From contig CARQVR010000067.1 in NCBI GenBank assembly GCA_949051815.1, positions 1-19,677 on the forward strand: a stretch of 19,677 nucleotides of DNA, written 5' to 3'. The position numbers and the translations under genes are program-made. Shown here in pieces: positions 6,326-14,348 of this stretch. A model generated the notes under the pieces. It made no database searches. It was not told where the DNA came from and saw nothing but the letters and a program-made list of their open reading frames with translations. Origin of the DNA: an uncultured Lachnospiraceae bacterium (lineage in GTDB: Bacteria > Bacillota > Clostridia > Lachnospirales > Lachnospiraceae). How positions within the stretch are numbered: position 1 is the stretch's first letter; each line of letters begins with the position of its first letter.

Positions 6326-6369
6326 ATCATCCTTCTTTCATATGGATAGTTCACAAAAATATATCTGAA

Positions 6370-6398
6370 AGTATAGCGAGTTTTGTGGCAAATGTCAA
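6370..6398 (-). promoter_or_regulatory. Promoter of the rpiR-esterase operon
   Basis: Read on the minus strand, TTGACA (6398-6393) and TATACT (6375-6370) are separated by exactly 17 bp, close to the sigma-A consensus. It is 45 bp upstream of the regulator start. Confidence 0.8.
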
Positions 6399-6423
6399 AT
6401 GAAATAAGAATATCAAGATAATT

Positions 6424-6440
6424 TTGTGTAAATAGCACAA
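6424..6440. promoter_or_regulatory. Candidate operator in the divergent intergenic region
   Basis: TTGTG-TAAATAG-CACAA is a 5-bp inverted repeat with a 7-bp spacer, lying between the two divergent promoters. Similar TTTTGTG segments occur at 6381-6387 and ATTTTGT at 6461-6467. A dimeric RpiR-type regulator could bind here. The assignment rests on position and symmetry only. Confidence 0.35.
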
Positions 6441-6487
6441 GAACTATGTCAAGAAATGAAATTTTGTACCGAATAGAGTCAAAATAA

Positions 6488-6515
6488 TTGAAAAAAAATT
6501 TAAAACAGATACAAT
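6488..6515 (+). promoter_or_regulatory. Promoter of the transporter-murQ-murK operon
   Basis: TTGAAA (6488-6493) and TACAAT (6510-6515) with a 16-bp spacer lie just upstream of the strong AAAGGAGGG ribosome site at 6532-6540 of the substrate-binding protein gene. No other good promoter is evident before murK. Confidence 0.65.
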
Positions 6516-6545
6516 TAGGATTATCAACTTTAAAGGAGGGTCTAT

Positions 6546-8162
6546 ATGAAAAGGATGAAAAAAGTAACTGCGATGTTGATTACCGCGTCTATGCTTTTCG
6601 GGCTGTGTGCCTGCGGAGACAGCAGCGCGGATAATGCCGGACAGGGAGCGGAGACGCAGACACCGGCACAGGAAAGCGCTGCGGACGAAACAGGCAGTGC
6701 GGCGGAAGCGGCGGCCGGGACAAAGGATACCGTGATTCTTGCGACTTCCGGCGAGCCATACCGCTTTTTTGCGCAGGGTTCCCAGAGCTGCGCGGGGGAT
6801 GATAATCTGGCGCTTTCCAATATTTATGACTGTCTGCTGTTTCTGGAGCCGGACGGAAGTTTAAGTCCTGCGCTGGCGGAGAGCTATGATGTTTCCGAAG
6901 ATGGACTTACTTACACGTTTCATCTGCGCAAGGGCGTAAAGTTCCACAACGGCGAGGAGATGACGGCGGAAGATGTGAAGATGACATTTGATACGGGTGC
7001 GGCAGGCCCCATCGGTTCAGCGCTGTTCGTAAACTATGACAGTTGTGATATCGTGGACGACTACACGGTGGATATCCATCTGACAAGCGCCTATGCGGCG
7101 TTCCCTTACGGCGTAGCTTCCCGTATCGGCGGTATTTTCTGCAAATCCTACTATGACGAGGTGGGTGAGGAAGGATACTATGCGGCGCCTGTGGGAACCG
7201 GTCCTTACAAATTTGTGGAATATGTGAAGGGTGACCACACCACGCTGGAAGCCAATGAAGATTACTGGCGCGGAACACCGGCGGTTAAGAAGGTAGTAAT
7301 CCAGACAGTGGCGGACACCAATACACAGATTCTCGGCTTGCAGAACGGCGACTACGATGTGGTGCGTGATCCCGCGATTGATGTCTGCTTACGGTTAGAC
7401 GATCCTGGCGTTACATGGGCGAAAGAAAATTCCGTGGGGCGTGTGACAATGTATATGAATTCCTGGAAGGAAGGCCCCGGCAAGGATATCAATTTCAGAA
7501 AAGCAATTCAGGCAGCGGTAAATAAAGATGACGTCAACGAAGCAATGTACAGCGGCGAGGCGGAGATTCTGGACATTGACGTCTGCGCAAGCTACGGCGG
7601 ATGTCCGGATGCAGGAACATATCAGGTTGCGGCGTATGATGTGGAAGCGGCAAAACAGTATCTGGCGGATTCTAATTACGATGGCAGCGAGTGGAAGATT
7701 CTGGTACAGTCCGGCAGCCGCTACGAGAACGGCGCGAAAGTGATTCAGGCACAGCTGATGTCGATCGGCATTACAAGTTGTGTGGTGGATGCAAAGGATA
7801 ATGCTTCTTATATGGAAGAGTACAAGGCAAGAGAGTGGGATGCGATCATTGCAGATAATCTCTCCTCCGTAGTGGATGCGGACAGCCTTATGACTTACCA
7901 CAGTATGGAAAGCTGGTGGGATCCTGCGGTACAGGGAAGTCCCCGCGATCCTGAGATCTGGGAGCTGATTCAGGAAGGGCGTGCGACGCAGGGCGATGCC
8001 CGCAAGCCGGTTTACGCGAAAATCTGTGACATTATCACAGAAGAAGCCTATGATGTTCCGCTGGTAAACAGCGTTGTGACGGTTGCTTACAACACAAAAT
8101 TGAAGGGGATGCAGGCACACTGTCTCGGCAATTATAACTTCTACTATTACTCGTGGGAGTGA
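6546..8162 (+). CDS. ABC transporter substrate-binding lipoprotein (SBP_bac_5, Opp/Dpp type)
   Basis: The 538-residue secreted lipoprotein has a Lys/Arg start, a hydrophobic segment and a lipobox LCAC with Cys23 as the predicted lipidated residue, followed by an Ala/Glu/Gly-rich linker to about residue 60. The body carries SBP_bac_5 features: ESYDVSEDGLTYTFHLRKGV, KFHNGEEMTAEDV, PVGTGPYKFVEY and FRKAIQAAVNKDDV. This family mainly binds peptides but also includes sugar- and murein-peptide-binding members. It is the first gene of the rightward operon under a strong ribosome site. With MurQ and MurK downstream, the ligand may be MurNAc or a muropeptide (inferred). Confidence 0.88.
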   Translation: MKRMKKVTAMLITASMLFGLCACGDSSADNAGQGAETQTPAQESAADETGSAAEAAAGTKDTVILATSGEPYRFFAQGSQSCAGDDNLALSNIYDCLLFLEPDGSLSPALAESYDVSEDGLTYTFHLRKGVKFHNGEEMTAEDVKMTFDTGAAGPIGSALFVNYDSCDIVDDYTVDIHLTSAYAAFPYGVASRIGGIFCKSYYDEVGEEGYYAAPVGTGPYKFVEYVKGDHTTLEANEDYWRGTPAVKKVVIQTVADTNTQILGLQNGDYDVVRDPAIDVCLRLDDPGVTWAKENSVGRVTMYMNSWKEGPGKDINFRKAIQAAVNKDDVNEAMYSGEAEILDIDVCASYGGCPDAGTYQVAAYDVEAAKQYLADSNYDGSEWKILVQSGSRYENGAKVIQAQLMSIGITSCVVDAKDNASYMEEYKAREWDAIIADNLSSVVDADSLMTYHSMESWWDPAVQGSPRDPEIWELIQEGRATQGDARKPVYAKICDIITEEAYDVPLVNSVVTVAYNTKLKGMQAHCLGNYNFYYYSWE

Positions 8163-8167
8163 AACAC

Positions 8168-8203
8168 AAAACGGCCGGCCAGCACTGGTGCGGCCGTTTC
8201 TTA
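8168..8203 (+). terminator. Intercistronic hairpin after the substrate-binding protein gene
   Basis: AAACGGCCG (8169-8177) pairs perfectly with CGGCCGTTT (8191-8199), with an inner CCA/TGG stem, followed by CTTACC. It begins 7 bp after the stop codon and precedes the permease. Such a hairpin can partly terminate or stabilise the upstream mRNA and so raise binding-protein levels over permeases. The short T run suggests a leaky terminator. Confidence 0.6.
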
Positions 8204-8248
8204 CCTTAAGGAAAATGCAGCATCCTTTTGTGAATGGAGGGTATTGGA

Positions 8249-9178
8249 TTGAGCTGGCTAAAATACACATTAAAAAGATTGCTGATGTTAATACCGGTGA
8301 TCATATGCGTGACATTTATCCTGTATGTCATTCTGTCCTTTGCGCCCGGCAATGTGGCGTGGCAGATTTTGGGGGAGGATGCCACACAAGAGCAGATCGC
8401 ACAGTTGGAAGCGGAGATGGGGCTGGACCAGCCGCTTCTGGTGAGATACGGAAAATATATGCTGGGTGTGTGCCGTCTGGATTTCGGTACATCCTGGTTT
8501 GGCGGTGAGGATATTGCGAAACTCTTTTTGGGGAGGCTTCCCTTTACGCTTTTGGTTGCAGTGCTTTCGATTCTGTTCGCGGTGGCGTTAGGCTGTCCTC
8601 TGGGAATCGGATCTGCGATTAAGCAGTACAGTCTGATGGATTACGGCGTCTCCTTTGTGGCCATGCTTTTGACTTCCATGCCGGCGTTCTGGCTGGGGAC
8701 TATGTGCCAGATTTTATTCTGTCTGACATTAAAGTGGCTGCCCGTATCGGGTGTGGGGACATGGAAACACTATGTGCTGCCTTCCGTTATTCTGGGGGCG
8801 AACACGCTGGCGTCGATGATCCGGATGAGCCGCACCAGTCTGTTGGATGTGATCCGGCAGGACTATATACGGACAGCACGGGCGAAGGGCGCGTCCGAAT
8901 GGAAAGTGATCATGCATCATGCCATGAGAAACAGCCTGATCCCCATTGTGACACAGATCGGCATTACTTTTGCAGGCGTGATCGCGGGTGCGGTGGTGAC
9001 GGAAAATATTTTCGCGATACCGGGCGTGGGCGTGCTGCTGATCAATGCGGTGAAGGCCCGCGACGTACCGATTGTGATGGGCACGGTTATTTTTGTGACA
9101 ATCATTGTCGGCATGATCAATCTGGTAGTTGATATTGTCTGCGCGCTGATTGATCCGCGTATTGATTTCGCGTCTTAG
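8249..9178 (+). CDS. ABC transporter permease, DppB/OppB family
   Basis: The inner-membrane permease is 309 residues from the TTG at 8249. The in-frame ATG at 8234 overlaps GGAGGG (8236-8241), which is the ribosome site correctly spaced for the TTG; the protein then begins MSWLKYTLKRLLMLIP, as is usual in this family. Visible features are the first helix and APGNVAWQ loop, GLDQPLLVRYGKYM, LDFGTSWF, and the EAA-type loop YIRTARAKGASEWKVIMHHA that docks the ATPase. About six transmembrane helices are expected. It pairs with the permease that follows 15 bp later. Confidence 0.9.
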   Translation: MSWLKYTLKRLLMLIPVIICVTFILYVILSFAPGNVAWQILGEDATQEQIAQLEAEMGLDQPLLVRYGKYMLGVCRLDFGTSWFGGEDIAKLFLGRLPFTLLVAVLSILFAVALGCPLGIGSAIKQYSLMDYGVSFVAMLLTSMPAFWLGTMCQILFCLTLKWLPVSGVGTWKHYVLPSVILGANTLASMIRMSRTSLLDVIRQDYIRTARAKGASEWKVIMHHAMRNSLIPIVTQIGITFAGVIAGAVVTENIFAIPGVGVLLINAVKARDVPIVMGTVIFVTIIVGMINLVVDIVCALIDPRIDFAS

Positions 9179-9193
9179 GAAGGAGGAACGAGG

Positions 9194-10072
9194 ATGTTTG
9201 TCAGGAAAAGCAAAAAATCTTTGTCAGAATACAGCACAGGCGAACTGGTCATGTTCCGATTCCGCAAGAATAAACTTGCCATGTTCGGCGTGGTGCTTTT
9301 GTCGATCATCGTGATCACGATTTTGCTGGCGCCGCTTATTTCATCCTACGATGCGGTGGTGGAAATGAACATGGCGGACAGGTTTCAGTCTCCGAACGCG
9401 AAGTATCTGTTCGGCACGGATGAATTTGGACGGGATCTGTTTGCGCGTATCTTATACGGCGGGCGTATTTCCATGTTTGCCTCCCTTGCAGTCATAGGCA
9501 TTGCCTTCGTGATCGGTGCGATTATGGGCGGTGCGGCCGGTTATCTGGGCGGCAGGGTGGATACGATCCTGATGCGGGCGGTGGACGTTTTGATGGCAGT
9601 ACCGTCAGTGCTGCTTGCGATGGCGATTATCACCGCGCTTGGAAACGGTGTCTGGAAGCTGATCATTGCGCTTGCGGTATCACAGGTGGCGCGCTTTGCG
9701 CGTACCGTGCGGGCTTCCGTGCTGACGCTGCGCAATGTGGAATATGTGGAAGCGGCCAGATGCTTCGGAGCCAGCTCCTTAAAAATTATTTTAAAACATA
9801 TCCTGCCTAACGGCATTGGCCCGATTATTGTATCTGCGACCATTACCCTTGGTCAGACTATATTGAGTATTTCATCTATGGGGTATCTGGGACTGGGCGT
9901 GGCTTCTCCAACACCGGAATGGGGCACCATTATATCGGAAAACAAGATGAACATAGGGACATATCCGTATCTGGGACTGATTCCCGGTATCTGCATCTGT
10001 CTGGCAGTTATGGCGGTTAACTTTATCGGCGACGGTCTGCGCGACGCGTTTGATCCGAAGACAAAGAATTGA
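9194..10072 (+). CDS. ABC transporter permease, DppC/OppC family
   Basis: The 292-residue permease has an OppC-type N-terminal segment (RFRKNKLAMFGVVLLSIIV), the conserved NAKYLFGTDEFGRDLFARIL-type region, GGRISMFASLAV, an EAA loop (YVEAARCFGASSLKIILKHI) and WGTIISE near the C-terminus. GGAGGA lies about 8 bp before the ATG. It forms the heterodimeric membrane channel with the preceding permease. Confidence 0.92.
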   Translation: MFVRKSKKSLSEYSTGELVMFRFRKNKLAMFGVVLLSIIVITILLAPLISSYDAVVEMNMADRFQSPNAKYLFGTDEFGRDLFARILYGGRISMFASLAVIGIAFVIGAIMGGAAGYLGGRVDTILMRAVDVLMAVPSVLLAMAIITALGNGVWKLIIALAVSQVARFARTVRASVLTLRNVEYVEAARCFGASSLKIILKHILPNGIGPIIVSATITLGQTILSISSMGYLGLGVASPTPEWGTIISENKMNIGTYPYLGLIPGICICLAVMAVNFIGDGLRDAFDPKTKN

Positions 10073-10089
10073 GGAGGAGGCGCTATTCC

Positions 10090-11100
10090 ATGAGTGAAGA
10101 GAGGAAGAACGGGGCACGGGAATCAGATAATCTGCTGGAAATTTCCGACCTCCATGTGCAATACAACACGGACGACGCAGTGGTGCACGCGTTAAACGGG
10201 CTGAGCCTGAAAGTAAAAAAAGGCGCCAAGCTGGGGCTGGTCGGAGAGACCGGCGCCGGAAAAACCACGCTGGCATTATCCGTTTTAAGACTTCTGCCGG
10301 CAGGCGTCGGCGAGATCACGGAAGGCTCCATCATCTATGACGGGGACGACCTTTTGAAACAGCCGGAGAGTTTTATGCTGGGGCTGAGAGGGGAAAGGAT
10401 TTCCATGATCTTTCAGGATCCCATGACCAGTCTGAATCCGACGCATACGGTGGGGGATCAGATATTGGAAGTGCTGGATCTGCACTTTCATGAGATGCCA
10501 AGGGAGGAAAAGAACAGGAAGGTGGATGATATTCTGACGCTTGTGGGAATCCCGCCTGCGAGGAAAAATGAATTTCCACATCAGTTTTCCGGCGGCATGA
10601 AACAGCGGATCGTGATTGCCATGGCGCTTGTGGCGGAGCCGGAACTGCTTCTTGCGGATGAGCCGACGACGGCGCTCGATGTGACGATTCAGGCGCAGAT
10701 TCTGGAATTGATGCGGGATCTGAAAGAGAAATATAATTCGGCGGTCATTCTGATCACACATGATCTGGGTGTGGTTGCGCAGTTTTGCGACAGCGTTGCG
10801 GTGGTTTATGGCGGAAGGGTAGTGGAATACGGAACCGTGGAGCAGATTTACGCCAGAGAAAAAAACCATCCTTACACTGCGGGACTTTTTAACTGTATTC
10901 CGGATCTGAGCGTAAAGGCCGAAAGGCTGACGCCCATCGAGGGAAGGATGGCTGACCCGAGAGTGGTGGCGCAGGGGTGCTGTTTTGCGGAGCGCTGTAA
11001 GCATTGTACGGAAATCTGTAAGAGCAGGGCGCCATCGGCATACGAGGAAGACGGGCATGGAATTTTATGCCATCTGTTTACGAAAAAGGAGGGAGCATAA
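10090..11100 (+). CDS. ABC transporter ATP-binding protein, DppD/OppD family
   Basis: The 336-residue ATPase starts at ATG 10090, preceded by GAGGAGGAGG; the longer reading frame from TTG 10069 overlaps the upstream gene and would include the ribosome site. Walker A is GETGAGKT (52-59), the Q-loop is in FQDPMTSLNP, the signature is FSGGM (166-170), Walker B is LLLADE (186-191) and the H-loop is LITHD. The C-terminal oligopeptide-type extension has a Cys cluster CCFAERCKHCTEIC, a family trait sometimes associated with an Fe-S site. It energises the importer with the next gene product. Confidence 0.92.
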   Translation: MSEERKNGARESDNLLEISDLHVQYNTDDAVVHALNGLSLKVKKGAKLGLVGETGAGKTTLALSVLRLLPAGVGEITEGSIIYDGDDLLKQPESFMLGLRGERISMIFQDPMTSLNPTHTVGDQILEVLDLHFHEMPREEKNRKVDDILTLVGIPPARKNEFPHQFSGGMKQRIVIAMALVAEPELLLADEPTTALDVTIQAQILELMRDLKEKYNSAVILITHDLGVVAQFCDSVAVVYGGRVVEYGTVEQIYAREKNHPYTAGLFNCIPDLSVKAERLTPIEGRMADPRVVAQGCCFAERCKHCTEICKSRAPSAYEEDGHGILCHLFTKKEGA

Positions 11101-12048
11101 ATGGCAGTGCCTCTGATAGAAACGGTCAATCTGAAAAAATATTTTAAAACCAGCAAGGGGATGCTTCATGCCGTAGAGGAAGTAAATTTAAAGATCGAAG
11201 AGGGGAAAACCCTCGGCGTGGTAGGGGAATCCGGCTGCGGGAAATCGACCCTTGGACGTACCATCCTGCGTTTGCATCCGGCAACCTCGGGACAGGTGCT
11301 GTTTAACGGGCAGGATATTCTAAAATGCAATAAAAGAGAGATGAAAAAAGTAAAAGCCGATATGCAGATGGTATTTCAGGATCCCTACAGTTCCCTGGAT
11401 CCCAGAATGTCTGTGCGCGGGCTGATTTCGGAACCGCTTGAGACCTGCGGGGACATAAGGGATAAGAAGGAGATCAGCAGGCGTGTGGAGGAGATCATGG
11501 AGCTGTGCGGTCTGCCCGCCAACCATGCCAATCTCTATCCCCATGAACTGGACGGAGGACTGCGGCAGCGTGTGGGTCTTGCCAGGGCAATGACGCTGGA
11601 TCCGAAGTTTATCGTATGCGATGAACCGGTGTCCGCGCTGGATGTGTCGATTCAGGCGCAGATCTTAAACCTGCTGATGGACTTGCAGGAACAAAAGAAG
11701 CTGTCTTATATGTTTATCACCCATGACCTGTGTGTGGTTAAGCATATCAGCGACGAAATCATGGTAATGTATATGGGGCAGGTGGTGGAACGGGCGAAGA
11801 CGGAGGAGCTGTTTGAAAATCCGGCGCATCCCTACACAAAGGCGCTGCTTGCGGCGATTCCGACCATTGACTTATCCAGTCGAAAAAGGGAACGTTTTGT
11901 TTTATCAGGGGAAGTGTCTAACCCGATTGATCCGGAACCCGGATGCCGTTTTGCGCACCGCTGTCCTTATGCGACGGAAAAATGTAAAAAAGACAACGCA
12001 GTGCGGGAGATTGCAGAGGGCCATTTCGTAGCGTGTAATCTCTGCTGA
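11101..12048 (+). CDS. ABC transporter ATP-binding protein, DppF/OppF family
   Basis: The 315-residue ATPase has its ATG directly abutting the TAA of the previous gene, with AAAGGAGGG upstream, so the two are tightly coupled. Walker A is GESGCGKS (42-49), the Q-loop is in VFQDPYSSLDP and Walker B is IVCDE (171-175), with the H-loop in MFITHD. The signature is LDGGL (150-154) instead of the usual LSGGQ. The C-terminal motif GCRFAHRCPYATEKC is typical of the oligopeptide group. It is the second half of the ATPase heterodimer. Confidence 0.92.
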   Translation: MAVPLIETVNLKKYFKTSKGMLHAVEEVNLKIEEGKTLGVVGESGCGKSTLGRTILRLHPATSGQVLFNGQDILKCNKREMKKVKADMQMVFQDPYSSLDPRMSVRGLISEPLETCGDIRDKKEISRRVEEIMELCGLPANHANLYPHELDGGLRQRVGLARAMTLDPKFIVCDEPVSALDVSIQAQILNLLMDLQEQKKLSYMFITHDLCVVKHISDEIMVMYMGQVVERAKTEELFENPAHPYTKALLAAIPTIDLSSRKRERFVLSGEVSNPIDPEPGCRFAHRCPYATEKCKKDNAVREIAEGHFVACNLC

Positions 12049-12065
12049 AGGCAGGGGGTGCAACG

Positions 12066-13400
12066 ATGATGAGAGATATGACAGCCGGTGCGCCATGGAA
12101 GATCATACTGTCATTTTCTGTCCCGCTTATGGCAGGAAATCTGCTGCAGCAATTATACCATACGGCCGATACGCTGATTGTCGGAAATCTGGTGGGGGAG
12201 CGGGCGCTCTCCGCAGTGGGATCCTGTGCCAGCCTGACGGAGCTTTTTACAGCGCTGGCAATCGGCTTTTCTATCGGAGCGGGTGTGCTGGCGGCCCAGT
12301 GTTGCGGGGCAGCGCAGGAGGAGCGGCTTCGGAAATATGCTTCCACTGCGATCTGCCTTATGACGGGAATGGGGATAGCGGTTTCGCTTACTGGTCTGCT
12401 TGCCGGGGAATTTATTTTGAAGAATGTATTGCAGGTGCCGGAGACCATGCTGGGGCTTGCCGCTTCGTATTTCAGGATTTACGCGTTGGGACTGGTATTC
12501 CAGTTCGGCTACAATATTTTTGCGGCGATCTTACAGGCGGTTGGGGACAGCAGCTCCATACTGTATTTTCTGCTGCTCTCTTCGGCGGTCAATATTTTGC
12601 TTGATTTGTTATTTGTAAGGATATGGGGCGTTGCAGGGGCGGCAGCCGCCACGGGTATTTCCCAGTTATGCGCCTGTGCGGCGGGCGGCATCTATATGAA
12701 CAGGAAGTACAGAGCGCTCCGCTTTCAACTGCGGGAGTTATCTTTTGAGCCCTGTAAGGCGTTTGACGTGCTGCGGGTGGGAATGCCCATGGCTCTGCAA
12801 TACAGCGTGATTTCTGTGGGTATTTTAATTTTGCAGAGGTTAGTAAACACCTATGGTCAGGCCATGATTGCTTCTTTTACGGTGGTGGTACGCCTGCAGG
12901 GATTTCTTACCATTCCCATCAAAGGGTTTCAGAGTACCATGACGACCTACGCCGGACAGAATATGGGGGCGGGGAAAAAAGAGAGGATTCCTGCCGGGTT
13001 ATGGCAGGCGGTCGGTATGTCTCTTGGCATTACTATCGCTCTGGCGGCGGCGGTCTATAGTTTTATGGATCCGCTTGTGCAGGGATTTGGCATAGACAGC
13101 GCGGCTGCGCAGATCTGCGTCAGGCATTTGCGGGTGATGGTGCCGTCGATTCTGATGTATGCGGCGTATTTTCCGATGAACGGCATGTTTCAGGGAGTGG
13201 GGGACGGCGCTCATGCGACAGCCTGTGCGCTGTTGGCGCTGGCGCTGCGGATTCTCTTTTCTTACACGCTGTCCACTGTGGAATACTGGGGATATACGGC
13301 GGTATGGTGGAGTGAGACATATGCGTGGTTCATTGTACTGGCGGTGTATTACATATATTATTTCAGGGGGAACTGGAGAAACAAAGCGCTGATATCGTAA
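12066..13400 (+). CDS. MATE-family multidrug/metabolite exporter
   Basis: The 444-residue integral membrane protein contains typical MATE features: N-terminal ILSFSVPLMAGNLLQQLYHT, ADTLIVGNLVGERALSAVG, VPETMLGLAASYFRIYALG and a second half with GMPMALQYSVISVG and GFQSTMTTYAGQNMGAGKKE. About 12 helices are expected. MATE proteins export cations, drugs or small metabolites using Na+ or H+ gradients. It lies 17 bp after the ATPase gene and before murQ, so it is probably co-transcribed, and its cargo may relate to this pathway. A GGGGGTG segment about 7 bp upstream of the ATG may serve as ribosome site. ATG 12069 is an alternative start. Confidence 0.9.
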   Translation: MMRDMTAGAPWKIILSFSVPLMAGNLLQQLYHTADTLIVGNLVGERALSAVGSCASLTELFTALAIGFSIGAGVLAAQCCGAAQEERLRKYASTAICLMTGMGIAVSLTGLLAGEFILKNVLQVPETMLGLAASYFRIYALGLVFQFGYNIFAAILQAVGDSSSILYFLLLSSAVNILLDLLFVRIWGVAGAAAATGISQLCACAAGGIYMNRKYRALRFQLRELSFEPCKAFDVLRVGMPMALQYSVISVGILILQRLVNTYGQAMIASFTVVVRLQGFLTIPIKGFQSTMTTYAGQNMGAGKKERIPAGLWQAVGMSLGITIALAAAVYSFMDPLVQGFGIDSAAAQICVRHLRVMVPSILMYAAYFPMNGMFQGVGDGAHATACALLALALRILFSYTLSTVEYWGYTAVWWSETYAWFIVLAVYYIYYFRGNWRNKALIS

Positions 13401-13446
13401 GCGTTACCAATTGATTCTACACGGAGAATGGAAAGGAAGAACGGCT

Positions 13447-14346
13447 ATGGAAGACTGGAAACAGATAGCTACAGAGGAGAAAAATCGTAATACGGAGAAA
13501 ATCGATACGCTTTCGACATTGGAGATGGTTCGTCTGATCAACGAGGAGGATAAGAAAGTGGCATATGCCGTGGAGAGGGAGCTTGCGCGCATCGCTGAGG
13601 CCATCGACATCATTTCGGTCAAGCTGCGGGAGGGAGGGCGACTGATCTACAGCGGCTGCGGTACCTCCGGCAGACTCGGGGTGCTGGATGCCGCAGAGTG
13701 TCCGCCGACTTTTTCCACCGATCCGGGACAGGTGGTCGGCCTGATTGCAGGCGGAAAAGAGGCTATGTTTGAGGCGGTGGAAGGCGCGGAGGACAATGAG
13801 AAGCTGGGAGCGGAGGACTTGCAGGAGATCGGCTTTTGCGACAGAGATGTTCTGGTAGGCATCGCGGCGTCCGGCCGGACACCCTATGTGATCGGCGCCA
13901 TGAGATACGCAAAGTCCTGCGGTGCGCCTGTGATCGGCGTGGCATGTTCGCCCGGTTCGGAGATAGAGAGGGAAGCGCAGGTAGCCATCACGCCCACCCC
14001 TGGACCGGAGGTGGTGACGGGATCGACCAGAATGAAGAGCGGTACCGCACAGAAAATGGTGCTGAATATGCTCTCCACGGGAGCTATGATTAAGCTCGGC
14101 AAAGTGTACGGCAATCTGATGGTGGACGTGAAACCTTCCAATGAAAAGCTGATACACCGGTGCCAGCGGATTGTCAGTGAAGCCGCCTGTGTCACGGAAG
14201 AGGAGGCTAAGACGGTTCTGATCCAATGTGATTACCGTCCGAAGACAGCGATTGTGATGCTTTTGCGGGGTCTTGGAGAGGAGGAGGCCAGAACGCTTTT
14301 GGAGAGAAATGACGGCAAAGTATCGGCCGCCATAAAGGAGGAATAG
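13447..14346 (+). CDS. murQ: N-acetylmuramic acid 6-phosphate etherase
   Basis: MurQ cleaves the D-lactyl ether of MurNAc-6-phosphate to yield GlcNAc-6-phosphate and D-lactate in the cytoplasm. The 299-residue protein has the SIS-domain signature GRLIYSGCGTSGRLGVLDAA followed by ECPPTF, and AVEGAEDN. E84 and E115 correspond to the E. coli catalytic pair Glu83/Glu114. GPEVVTGSTRMKSGTAQKM and NLMVDVKPSNEKL are also diagnostic. The ATG at 13447 has AAGGAAG upstream; a TTG at 13411 would add 12 residues without homology. It is followed 2 bp later by an esterase gene and then murK, so the route MurNAc to MurNAc-6-P to GlcNAc-6-P is encoded together. Confidence 0.96.
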   Translation: MEDWKQIATEEKNRNTEKIDTLSTLEMVRLINEEDKKVAYAVERELARIAEAIDIISVKLREGGRLIYSGCGTSGRLGVLDAAECPPTFSTDPGQVVGLIAGGKEAMFEAVEGAEDNEKLGAEDLQEIGFCDRDVLVGIAASGRTPYVIGAMRYAKSCGAPVIGVACSPGSEIEREAQVAITPTPGPEVVTGSTRMKSGTAQKMVLNMLSTGAMIKLGKVYGNLMVDVKPSNEKLIHRCQRIVSEAACVTEEEAKTVLIQCDYRPKTAIVMLLRGLGEEEARTLLERNDGKVSAAIKEE

Positions 14347-14348
14347 AT

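Noticed and set aside
6426..6440. Possible CcpA cre site in the divergent intergenic region
   Set aside because: The central CG and flanking positions of the cre consensus are not met; the sequence fits a simple TTGTG/CACAA dyad better.
7395..8270. Minus-strand 291-residue ORF
   Set aside because: It lies fully antisense to the substrate-binding protein gene, with Cys/His/Arg-rich low-quality composition and no domain.
10285..11058. Minus-strand 257-residue ORF
   Set aside because: It is antisense to the DppD-type ATPase, which has all expected motifs; the composition is typical of a shadow frame.
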